Below the pieces are notes generated by a model. The model saw only the letters and a program-made list of their open reading frames with translations, was not told the DNA's origin and ran no database searches. The position numbers were made by a program, and so were the translations under genes. This document shows, in pieces, positions 54,382 to 62,548 of a DNA stretch of 64,000 bases (position 1 is its first letter; each line of letters begins with the position of its first letter). Origin of the DNA: Deltaproteobacteria bacterium (GTDB taxonomy: Bacteria > Desulfobacterota > Syntrophia > Syntrophales > UBA5619). The stretch is taken from NCBI GenBank assembly GCA_021372695.1, contig JAJFTY010000054.1, positions 66,476-130,475 of the forward strand, read 5' to 3'.

Positions 54382-56319
54382 ATGCCATTTCCGGGTAGTG
54401 TAGCCCTGAAGCAGCAGGTGGATGACTTTCGCCATCTCTTCCGTCGTCCGGGTCTGCTCTTCGTCACCACTGTCGCGGTGCTGTTGATCTTTCTGTTCAT
54501 CGTTTTGCCGATCGGATCGGTCCTGACCAAGAGCTTCACGGTCAGCTACCCGACGGTGACCATCGCCTATCCGGACGCCGGGGGCGGGGAGGCGGAGAAA
54601 AGGGCCGCCGAGTCCCTCCGCCAGATTCTGCAGGGAATACAGGGCATTGAACAGACCCGGTTCCAAAAAGAGGATGGGACGGCCGTCCATACCGTCCGCT
54701 TCCGCAAGGAATGGGACGATCTCAAGGGTTTCAACGACATCAAGCGGGCGATCAAACGAAACAAGGCTAACCTGGACCCGCTCGTCGCGGGAGCCAAACT
54801 CTCGCTCGGCAAGGAGGCGACGGCGAGCCTCGCCACCTACGGGGATTTCTTCTCCGGCGGGCGGTATTACCGGGCCCTGAAAAACAGCATCGTCGTCGCC
54901 ATCGTCACCACGCTCCTGGTGATCCCGCTCGCCTTCTGCTTTGCCTATCTGGGACTGAAGGGGCCGGGCGTGCTGAAGTTGCCTCTGAGGATGCTCGGGC
55001 TCATTCCGCTGGTCGCACCCCCCTTCATCTTCTCGCTCGCCCTGATCATCATCGGCGGTCGCCACGGAATTCTGACGCAGTTTCTGAACCTGCCCTTCAA
55101 CATCTACGGCTGGCGGGGGGTGATCATCGCCCAGGTGATCACCTTCCTGCCGCTGGGCTACCTGATGATCGAAAACGTTCTGCGCTCCCTGGGCTCCAAC
55201 CTGGAGGAGGCCGCCTATGACATGCGCGCCTCGGATTGGCAGATCCTCTACAAGATCACGATCCCCCTCGCGGCCCCGGGGATTCTGAAGGCCTCGCTCC
55301 TCGTGTTCATCCTTTCGATTGCCGACTTCGGAAATCCGATGCTGATCGGGGGGGATGTCCCTTTCCTCTCCACAGGCGCCTATCTTCTGTGGGTCAGTGA
55401 CAACAACCTGGAGATGGCGGCGGTCTTCTGCGTCTTCCTGGTGCTGCCCAGCATGATCATCTTCGTGGTGAACGAGTATCTCCTCAAGGGGAAGGCCTAC
55501 ACCACGATCGGCGGCAAGCCTCAGCAGACGGAGCGCCGTCCGATCGCCCCGAACATCCTCTACCCGATGCTGGCGCTGGCGGCCCTCGCCTCGGCGGTCA
55601 TCCTGGTAAGCTTCGGTGTCATTTTCTTCGGGGCCTTCACCAAGATCCTGATGGTGGACAACACCTGGACGCTCGACCATTTCCGGAGCCCCAACGGCTT
55701 CCGGACGCTGATCACGAGCCTCAAGTTTTCGCTGGGGGCCGCCATGGTCGCCCCCGCGGTCGGCGTCACGCTCTCCTACATCCTGGTCCGCAAAAGGATC
55801 CCGCTGAAGAAGGTTCTGGAGTCTCTGGCCCTATTGGGTTTTGCCGTTCCCGGGACGGTCATGGGGATCGGCTATATCCTGGCCTTCAACCACCCGCCCC
55901 TGCAACTCACCGGGACCTTCATCATCCTGATCGTCAACGAGGCGTTCCGCAACCTCTCGGTGAGCCTCGAAGCCGGCGTCGGCAAGCTGCATCAGATCGA
56001 CGTGGCCATCGAGGAGGCGGCGGCGGACATGGGCGCGGGCTCTTTCCGGATATTTTTCAAAATCGTTCTGCCCCTGATCAGCTCCGCCTTTGTCGCCGGC
56101 TTCATCTACACATTCATGGTCGGCATGATCGCGGTGAGTGCGGTGATCTTCCTGATCACCCCGGGCAATGACCTAGCGGCGCTGTACATCCTGAACGTCG
56201 CCGAGCAGGGGTATCTGGGGATGGCCTGCGCGATCTCGACGATGCTGATTGCGGTCGTCCTGGCCTGCATGGGTGGCCTGAAGCTTCTGCTCAAATACAC
56301 GAAAACCGAGGTGTTCTGA
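54382..56319 (+). CDS. ABC transporter permease, fused two-domain, with periplasmic insert (system 2)
   Basis: A 645-residue membrane protein with two permease domains; EAA loops at LEEAAYDMRASDWQILYKITIP and IEEAAADMGAGSFRIFFKIVLP. After the first helix (LFVTTVAVLLIFLFIVLPIG) comes a ~110-residue soluble insert before YYRALKNSIVVAIV, which is absent from the system 1 permease and recalls the MalF P2 loop that contacts its binding protein. ATG 54382 has GAGG 7 bases upstream and lies after the hairpin. Next gene is the ATPase. Confidence 0.85.
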   Translation: MPFPGSVALKQQVDDFRHLFRRPGLLFVTTVAVLLIFLFIVLPIGSVLTKSFTVSYPTVTIAYPDAGGGEAEKRAAESLRQILQGIQGIEQTRFQKEDGTAVHTVRFRKEWDDLKGFNDIKRAIKRNKANLDPLVAGAKLSLGKEATASLATYGDFFSGGRYYRALKNSIVVAIVTTLLVIPLAFCFAYLGLKGPGVLKLPLRMLGLIPLVAPPFIFSLALIIIGGRHGILTQFLNLPFNIYGWRGVIIAQVITFLPLGYLMIENVLRSLGSNLEEAAYDMRASDWQILYKITIPLAAPGILKASLLVFILSIADFGNPMLIGGDVPFLSTGAYLLWVSDNNLEMAAVFCVFLVLPSMIIFVVNEYLLKGKAYTTIGGKPQQTERRPIAPNILYPMLALAALASAVILVSFGVIFFGAFTKILMVDNTWTLDHFRSPNGFRTLITSLKFSLGAAMVAPAVGVTLSYILVRKRIPLKKVLESLALLGFAVPGTVMGIGYILAFNHPPLQLTGTFIILIVNEAFRNLSVSLEAGVGKLHQIDVAIEEAAADMGAGSFRIFFKIVLPLISSAFVAGFIYTFMVGMIAVSAVIFLITPGNDLAALYILNVAEQGYLGMACAISTMLIAVVLACMGGLKLLLKYTKTEVF

Positions 56320-56334
56320 AAGGGTAGGGCAAAG

Positions 56335-57471
56335 ATGGGTTTAAACGGCTCCTCCATACTGGAATTGCAGAATATCGTCAAGCGCTTCGGTACGATGACG
56401 GCGGTCAACCATGTCTCCCTGGATCTGGAAAAAGGGAAACTGATCACCTTCCTGGGCCCCAGCGGCTGCGGCAAGACCACCCTGCTTCGCGTGGTCAGCG
56501 GATTTACCGTTCCTGATGAGGGGAGGGTCCTTCTCGACGGGGAGGACATCACGGAGGTCCAGCCCAACGCCCGGGACACGGCCATGGTCTTTCAGAACTA
56601 CGCCCTCTTTCCGCACATGACCGTGGCCGACAATATCGCGTTCGGCCTCAGAATCATGAAGAAACCGAAACGGGAGGTCGCCGACGAGGTCGAACGGCTG
56701 CTTTCGCTGGTCCAGATGGAGGGGCTAGGGGGAAGGCGTCCCCATGAGCTCTCCGGCGGCCAGCAGCAGCGGGTGGCCCTGGCCCGGGCGCTCAGCCTCC
56801 ACCCGAAAATCCTCCTTCTGGACGAGCCGCTCTCGAACCTCGACGCCAACTTGCGCCTGCTGATGCGGGGCGAGATCCGCAAACTCCATCGCCGCCTGGG
56901 CCTCTCCATCATTTTCGTCACCCACGATCAGGAAGAGGCGATGTCGCTTTCGGATCAGCTCGTGGTGATGGATCAGGGGGTGGTGAAACAGATCGGCTCC
57001 CCGACGGAGATCTACGAGACCCCGGTCGACGAATTCGTCGCGCGGTTCATCGGTCACATCAACTTCCTGCCGGGCGAGGTCACGGCAGTCCGGGAGGGCC
57101 GGATCACTTTCCGGACCTGCCACGGCGACTGGTCGGTCGCGCAGCCCTCCTTTCCCGTTGCTCCGGGCGAACGGATGGAGGCGGTGGTGCGCCCCGAATC
57201 GATCGGCATCCGCGCAGCGGACGAGCCGCACGGTGAGGAAGAGACCAACGTCATCGAAGGCCGCGTGGAATTTGCGATGTACATCGGTGCGATCATCCGC
57301 TATACGGTGCTCTGCGGAGAGCAGACGATGTACATCGATGAGACCGATCCCCAGTATACGGGGATCCTGAAGGAGGGGACCCGGGTCCGGCTCTCCTTCA
57401 AAGACCGGATACACATGCTCCGGTTGGGGGCCGCCGTTCCAGGGCCGGAACGGGGAGGGGATCACTCATGA
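56335..57471 (+). CDS. ABC transporter ATP-binding protein (system 2)
   Basis: A 378-residue ATPase with Walker A GPSGCGKTT, FQNYALFP, ELSGGQQQRVALARAL, ILLLDEPLSNLD, VTHDQEEAM and a C-terminal TOBE domain (about 240-360). Its stop overlaps the MttB start (ATGA), so transport and methyl transfer are translationally coupled. This is the best evidence that system 2 imports the methyl donor. Confidence 0.93.
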   Translation: MGLNGSSILELQNIVKRFGTMTAVNHVSLDLEKGKLITFLGPSGCGKTTLLRVVSGFTVPDEGRVLLDGEDITEVQPNARDTAMVFQNYALFPHMTVADNIAFGLRIMKKPKREVADEVERLLSLVQMEGLGGRRPHELSGGQQQRVALARALSLHPKILLLDEPLSNLDANLRLLMRGEIRKLHRRLGLSIIFVTHDQEEAMSLSDQLVVMDQGVVKQIGSPTEIYETPVDEFVARFIGHINFLPGEVTAVREGRITFRTCHGDWSVAQPSFPVAPGERMEAVVRPESIGIRAADEPHGEEETNVIEGRVEFAMYIGAIIRYTVLCGEQTMYIDETDPQYTGILKEGTRVRLSFKDRIHMLRLGAAVPGPERGGDHS

Positions 57472-58928
57472 ACTGGGCGGAATTCCTGACAGCGCAGGAG
57501 GTGGAGCGGGTGCACGAGGCGTCGCTTTCCATCCTGGAAGAGACGGGCATCCTGGTGCGCAATGAAAAGGCGCGCAAGATCTTCGCGCAGGCGGGATGCC
57601 GTGTGGAGGGCGAAACGGGGGTGGTCAAGATCCCCGGGAAGGTGGTCGAAGCATACAGCAAGGCTTTCCCTCACTCCTTCACCTTCCGCGGCCGCGACCC
57701 CCGGTACGACCGCACCATTCCGGAAGAGGGGCCGATCATGATTACCGCAAGCTCCGCACCGGACATCATCGATCCGGAAACGGGCGAACGGCGGAGGGCC
57801 ACTGCCGGGGACATAGCCCGGATTGCGGCGCTTGTCAACGAACTGCCGGGATATGACGTCTTTTCGATCTCGACCCTGGCCGCCGATGCGCCGCCCGGGC
57901 TCGGGAGCGTGGCGCGGTTCTACCCGGCCCTGAAGAACTGCCTGAAACCCGTTCGCAGCAACACGCCGAACATGAGGGAGCTTCAGGAGGTGCTGGAACT
58001 GGGGGCCCTCATCGCGGGCGGCGAAGAGGCGTACCGGGAGAGGCCCCTCATCAACCACCACTACTGTCCCGTGGTCTCTCCCCTCACCATGGATGTGGAG
58101 TCCACGGAAGCGGTGATTCATCTGACCGGGAAGGGGCTGCCGGTCTACGGAACGATCTGTCCCAACGCCGGGATGAGCTCGCCGCTCAGCCTGCTTGCGA
58201 CGCTGGCCCAGGGAAATGCGGAGTTTCTGGCGCTCGCCGTGCTGATGCAGATGATCAAGAGCGGCGCCCCGCTGATCTATGCCGTTCTGGCCACCGTGGC
58301 CGACATGAGGACCGGAAATTACGCCCCCGGTGGGATCGAGACGGCCATGCTTCAGATCGGATTCAGCCAGATGGCCCGCCGCTACCGTGTCCCTTCGGGA
58401 GGGTATATCGGCCTGACGAACGCGCATATGAACGATGCGCAGTCCGGCTATGAAACGGGGATGGGCACCACGGCGGCCCTGCTGGGAGGGGCCGACATGC
58501 TCAACATGGGCGGGCTCCTGGGAAGCCTGATGGTGTTCGACTTTGCCAAGGCGATGATCGATCATGAAATCGCGATGATGCTGAAGCAGCTGCGCAGGGG
58601 CATCCGATTCCAGCCGGACGATCTCTGCCTGGGGCTTATCGGCGAGGTCGGACCGGGCGGCACCTTCATGGATCAGATCCATACGCTGGAGAAGATGCGC
58701 ACGACGGCCTATCTGCCGAAGATTGCGACGCGGGAGATGGGGGAACGCTGGGAACAGGAGGGGCGAGCGGAGATCGGATCCCGCGCCCTGAAAGAGGCAA
58801 AACGGATGTGGGCACCGAAAGGCCCCGCCCTCTTCGGCGCAGAGCTGGACCGGAAGATCCTCTCCCGGTTTCCCGGATTGGGATCGGTCGCGGATTCGGG
58901 GGCACAGGGGCGTCATTTAAAGGGGTGA
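57468..58928 (+). CDS. MttB-superfamily corrinoid-dependent methyltransferase (non-pyrrolysine)
   Basis: A 486-residue TIM-barrel methyltransferase of the trimethylamine methyltransferase (MttB) superfamily: VHEASLSILEETGILV, NTPNMRELQEVLELG, GTICPNAGMSSPLSLLATLAQGNAEFLA, NDAQSGYETGMGTTAALLGGADMLN, and HTLEKMRTTAYLPKI. The frame is open throughout with no in-frame amber, so it is not a pyrrolysine enzyme. By recollection the archaeal Pyl lies in the DA-x-GYE stretch, here with Gln325. Characterised non-Pyl members act on glycine betaine, proline betaine or carnitine. The ATG overlaps the ATPase stop; a matching corrinoid protein follows 5 bp later. Confidence 0.88.
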   Translation: MNWAEFLTAQEVERVHEASLSILEETGILVRNEKARKIFAQAGCRVEGETGVVKIPGKVVEAYSKAFPHSFTFRGRDPRYDRTIPEEGPIMITASSAPDIIDPETGERRRATAGDIARIAALVNELPGYDVFSISTLAADAPPGLGSVARFYPALKNCLKPVRSNTPNMRELQEVLELGALIAGGEEAYRERPLINHHYCPVVSPLTMDVESTEAVIHLTGKGLPVYGTICPNAGMSSPLSLLATLAQGNAEFLALAVLMQMIKSGAPLIYAVLATVADMRTGNYAPGGIETAMLQIGFSQMARRYRVPSGGYIGLTNAHMNDAQSGYETGMGTTAALLGGADMLNMGGLLGSLMVFDFAKAMIDHEIAMMLKQLRRGIRFQPDDLCLGLIGEVGPGGTFMDQIHTLEKMRTTAYLPKIATREMGERWEQEGRAEIGSRALKEAKRMWAPKGPALFGAELDRKILSRFPGLGSVADSGAQGRHLKG

Positions 58929-58933
58929 TTCCA

Positions 58934-59566
58934 ATGGCTGTTCGGGAGATATACGATGCGGTGTTGGCGTTCGACGGGAAGCGGGCCGCCGACAGGGTCC
59001 GGGAGGAACTGGACCGAGGTACCGATGTTCAGACCATCCTGAATGCGGGACTCATCAGCGCCATGGATGAGGTGGGCCGGCGCTTCAGCGAGGGCGACCT
59101 CTTCCTGCCGGAGATGCTCCTCGCCGCGAAGACGATGAAAGCGGGGCTGGAGGTTTTGCGGCCGCGCCTCTCGGCCGCTGCCGGAGAGCTTCTGGGAACC
59201 GTCGTCATCGCCACCGTGAAGGGAGATCTCCACGATATCGGCAAGAACCTGGTGGCCATGATGCTCGAAGGGGCCGGCTTCAAGGTGATCAACCTGGGCG
59301 CCGACGTCGATGCGGACGGTTTCGTCCGGGCCGCTAAGGACAACAAGGCGGACCTCGTCTGCCTGTCGGCCCTGCTGACCACCACCATGCCGGCCATGGC
59401 TGCGACGGTGAAGGCCGTTCGCGCCTCCGGCTGCCCGGCGCGGATCCTGGTGGGCGGCGCGCCGGTCACGCAGGGCTTCGCGGATCAGATCGGCGCCGAT
59501 GGGTATGGCACCGATGCACCCGGAGCGGTGGCCCTGGCCCGAAAACTGATGGCCGAACCGGCTTGA
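58934..59566 (+). CDS. Methyltransferase cognate corrinoid protein 1
   Basis: A 210-residue protein with an N-terminal helical cap (about 1-85) and a B12-binding Rossmann domain: VKGDLHDIGKNLVAMML gives the DxHxxG motif (D98, H100, G103; His is the lower cobalt ligand), then SALLTTTMPAM and VGGAPVTQGFA. It accepts a methyl group from the MttB-like partner encoded just upstream. ATG 58934 follows AAAGGGGTGA; the longer frame overlaps mttB. The acceptor-side methyltransferase is not in the window. Confidence 0.9.
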   Translation: MAVREIYDAVLAFDGKRAADRVREELDRGTDVQTILNAGLISAMDEVGRRFSEGDLFLPEMLLAAKTMKAGLEVLRPRLSAAAGELLGTVVIATVKGDLHDIGKNLVAMMLEGAGFKVINLGADVDADGFVRAAKDNKADLVCLSALLTTTMPAMAATVKAVRASGCPARILVGGAPVTQGFADQIGADGYGTDAPGAVALARKLMAEPA

Positions 59567-59625
59567 TGCAGCGGAATCGTGATGCAGTCCGATCATCTTT
59601 CAAATGAAACGCGGGAGGGCGACCG

Positions 59626-60276
59626 ATGGAGAAGCAGGAGCTGTTGGAGGGGCTGAGAGACGCGATGGTGTCTCTGGAAAAGGAGAAGGTCCTGGACCTG
59701 ACGAAAAGGGCGCTGGAGATGGAGCTGGCGCCGCTGGAGGTGATCGATCAGGGGCTGCTGCCGGGGTTGACGGAGATCGGCAAACAGTTCGAAAACGAAG
59801 AGGTCTTTCTGCCGGAGCTGATGCTATCGGCCATGGTGTTCCAGAACGCGATGGCCATCCTCCAGCCGCGGATCCAGGCCCTGGGGGCGAATGCGCGCAA
59901 ACGGGGAACCGTGGTGATCGGCACCGTCAAGGGGGACATGCACTACATCGGGAAGAACATCGTCAGGCTGATGCTGGAGATCAATGGTTTTGAGGTGCAC
60001 GACCTCGGCGTCGACGTCGATCCTCTGAAATTCGTCCAGAAGGCCCGGGAGGTCCGGGCGGATATCATCGCCCTTTCGGCGCTCCTGACGACAACCCTCG
60101 TTGGCCAGCGGGATGTGATCGAGGCGCTTCGGGGGCTGGGGGTCCGCGACCAGTTCAAGGTGATGGTGGGCGGGGGCGCCGCGACGAAAAAATGGTCCGA
60201 GGAAATCCAGGCGGACGGCTATGCGGAGACGGCCTACGCCGCCGTGGCGATGGCCGGATCGTTCGTGAAGGCCTGA
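59626..60276 (+). CDS. Methyltransferase cognate corrinoid protein 2 (MtmC-like)
   Basis: A 216-residue paralogue of corrinoid protein 1, with cap and B12 domain; VKGDMHYIGKNIVRLML gives D104, H106 and G109, but the usual Asp after the His is Tyr107. SALLTTTLVGQRDV and MVGGGAATKKW follow. Length is near that of archaeal MtmC. It precedes the MtmB-like gene by 16 bp, so that enzyme is its probable partner. Confidence 0.88.
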   Translation: MEKQELLEGLRDAMVSLEKEKVLDLTKRALEMELAPLEVIDQGLLPGLTEIGKQFENEEVFLPELMLSAMVFQNAMAILQPRIQALGANARKRGTVVIGTVKGDMHYIGKNIVRLMLEINGFEVHDLGVDVDPLKFVQKAREVRADIIALSALLTTTLVGQRDVIEALRGLGVRDQFKVMVGGGAATKKWSEEIQADGYAETAYAAVAMAGSFVKA

Positions 60277-60292
60277 GGAACGGGAGGGGAAG

Positions 60293-61672
60293 ATGATTGA
60301 TCTGATCGAAGTATTCGACCGGGCGGATCAGGGTCCGCTGATCTCGGACACCGACTACTACATGGGGCGCTTCGTGCCGAAACTGGCCGAGGTGATCGGC
60401 CGCCACCGGATCACATGGGACAAGAACACCATCGTCAACACCGACGACGACCTGGCCGATCGGGTTTTCCAGGCGGCCATCGATCTGATCGCGGAAGCGG
60501 GGGCCTACTGTTCCGACAGCAGCCGGGTGATGGAATTCAGCCGGGATGAGGTCCTCCGGGCGGTCGAACAGGCCCCGAAGTGCGCCCGGTTCGGCGAGGG
60601 GCGGGAGGCCAAGACCATGTACGGGCGGTCGGTGGACGATCCGTCCCGTCCCTGGATCCACATCGGCGGCGGCATCTACACCACCGACGAACAGATCTAC
60701 CTGGACACGGTGGAGGGGATGGCCGCGATCGGCATCGTGGACTCGCTCAGCGTCCCCTCGATCCTTCACCTGCGGGGAAAGGACGCCCGGGTCCGTTCGC
60801 CGCAGGAGCTTCTCTCCGCAATCAAGACGGTGATCCTGGCGCGGGAGGGGATCAGGCGATCCGGCCGGGCCGGGCTTCCGATCATCAACGGAATTTCCGC
60901 CGCATCGAACGCGGTATCGATGATCGCCGCCGCCGCCCCTCAGTTCGGGCTCCGGACCAGCGACGGTTTCCTGGTCGACTTCCTCTCCGAAATGATCGTC
61001 AACTACGAGGCGCTCCAGAAGGTGGCCTACTTCAGCAGCATCAGCGCCAACATCGGCTCCACCTCGACGCCGCTCTTCGGCGGCTACGCCGGCGGAGCAG
61101 AGGGCGTCGCGGTGCTGGCCACCGCCTACCTGATCATGGGAAACCTTATCTACCGGGGCAGCTACCACTACAACGCGCCGCTGCACCAAAGCCTCCATCT
61201 CTCTTCGACCAAGCCCCTCCTCTGGGCGATCGGGATATCCAACCAGGCCAATGCCCGAAACATGCGCTATCCCACGGTCAACCTCCCCTACCTAGGAGGG
61301 GGAGCGGGGAGCAGGATGTTTCACTACGAGATGGCCGCCTACATGCTGGCCGTGGTGCCGGCGGGCGGAAACATCTTTTCCGGGCATCCCGCCAAGTCGG
61401 TTGAGCCCGATTCCCTGCTGCCTTGGGACCATCAGTTCCACGCCGAAATCGGCCTCGCCGCAGCAAAGTACAGCCGCAGGGAGGCCGAGCCGCTGGCGCA
61501 GCAATTCTACAGGAAGTATGAGGGGATGATCCGGAATCCCGAGCCGGGGTTCAGGTACGCGCAGGTCTATGACCTGAAGACCAAGAAGATCGTCAACGCC
61601 GATTACCTGCGCGTTCAGGATGCGGTGCGGGCGGAGTTTAACGGTTTGGGGTTCGAAGTTTTCCCCTCGTGA
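60293..61672 (+). CDS. MtmB-family methyltransferase without pyrrolysine
   Basis: A 459-residue protein that matches archaeal monomethylamine methyltransferase MtmB (458 residues) along its length: AEAGAYCSDSSRVMEFSRDEV, GEGREAKTMYGRSVDD, SPQELLSAIKT, GRAGLPIING, STPLFGGYAGGAEG and the tail YDLKTKKIVNADYLRVQDAV. Methanosarcina MtmB has pyrrolysine (Pyl202) eight residues into the GRPGMAV-Pyl-G stretch; the matching residue here is I198 (codon ATC, 60884-60886). The frame has no internal amber. It probably demethylates a different N-methyl compound using corrinoid protein 2. Substrate unknown. Confidence 0.82.
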   Translation: MIDLIEVFDRADQGPLISDTDYYMGRFVPKLAEVIGRHRITWDKNTIVNTDDDLADRVFQAAIDLIAEAGAYCSDSSRVMEFSRDEVLRAVEQAPKCARFGEGREAKTMYGRSVDDPSRPWIHIGGGIYTTDEQIYLDTVEGMAAIGIVDSLSVPSILHLRGKDARVRSPQELLSAIKTVILAREGIRRSGRAGLPIINGISAASNAVSMIAAAAPQFGLRTSDGFLVDFLSEMIVNYEALQKVAYFSSISANIGSTSTPLFGGYAGGAEGVAVLATAYLIMGNLIYRGSYHYNAPLHQSLHLSSTKPLLWAIGISNQANARNMRYPTVNLPYLGGGAGSRMFHYEMAAYMLAVVPAGGNIFSGHPAKSVEPDSLLPWDHQFHAEIGLAAAKYSRREAEPLAQQFYRKYEGMIRNPEPGFRYAQVYDLKTKKIVNADYLRVQDAVRAEFNGLGFEVFPS

Positions 61673-61773
61673 TGAACGAGCCCCGGCCCCAATGGGTTGT
61701 TTCATGGGTGTATTGCGCAGACTTCTTCGCCCTGCCATGAGCGCATGAAGACTTGCGAGTTCGTGAGAGGAAT

Positions 61774-62448
61774 ATGGAGATCATCGAAGCAATCTACCGG
61801 AGAAAAAGCATCCGGGGATTCAGATCAGACCCCGTTTCGCGGGATATCGTGGTCAAAATCCTGGACGCAGCCTGCAGGGCGCCGTCGGCCGTGAATACGC
61901 AGCCGTGGGAATTCATCGTTCTGACCGGCGAAGCACTGAACCGGGTGAGGAGGGCCATCGTTGAGAAGGTGAGACAGGGGGAGCCCATCCGCTACGAACA
62001 TGACGTCTCGGTCAACTGGCCGAACGACAGTGTCTACAGGGAGCGTCAGGTGGAGCTCGCCAAGGCACTCTTTCGGCTCATGGAGATCCGTCGTGAAGAT
62101 CGGGTGAAGAGAGCCAAGTGGTATGAACGGGGTTTTCGTTTTTTCGACGCGCCGGTCGGCATCCTGATCCTGACCGACCGTTGCCTGAGCGACGTGGGCC
62201 CCCTCCTGGACCTCGGGGCGGCCATGCAGACGATTTGTCTTGCGGCCGTGAACTTCGGTCTCGGCACCTGCATCGAAGGCCAGGGGGTGGTCTATCCGGA
62301 GGTTCTGAGGGAAATCGCAGGGATTCCGGAAAACAAGAAAATCATCATCGCCATTGCCCTGGGATACCCGGATTGGGATTTTCCGGCCAATGCCATCGAA
62401 ACGAGCCGTGAATCCGTCGAGCACAATACCCGCTGGATCGGATTCTGA
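61774..62448 (+). CDS. Nitroreductase-family FMN oxidoreductase
   Basis: A 224-residue nitroreductase-fold protein: IYRRKSIRGFRSDPVSRDI (FMN contacts), ACRAPSAVNTQPWEFIVL, DLGAAMQTICLAAVNFGLGTC and ALGYPDWDFPANAIE. ATG 61774 follows GAGAGGAAT; the longer frame from 61753 has no site. It lies 101 bp downstream of the MtmB-like gene, same strand. It may reduce a pathway intermediate or be incidental. Confidence 0.85.
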   Translation: MEIIEAIYRRKSIRGFRSDPVSRDIVVKILDAACRAPSAVNTQPWEFIVLTGEALNRVRRAIVEKVRQGEPIRYEHDVSVNWPNDSVYRERQVELAKALFRLMEIRREDRVKRAKWYERGFRFFDAPVGILILTDRCLSDVGPLLDLGAAMQTICLAAVNFGLGTCIEGQGVVYPEVLREIAGIPENKKIIIAIALGYPDWDFPANAIETSRESVEHNTRWIGF

Positions 62449-62548
62449 TGAATGTTCGGAGATATCCGGTTGACACGGGAATCTTCTCCGAATACACTCC
62501 CAGCCCGAACAGAACGATGCTCTATCCACCATAAGGAGAGAATAAGAG

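Noticed and set aside
57468..61672. Possible in-frame amber (pyrrolysine) codons in the two methyltransferase genes
   Set aside because: Both frames are open from start to normal stop, and no pyl genes are in the window, so pyrrolysine use is not supported.
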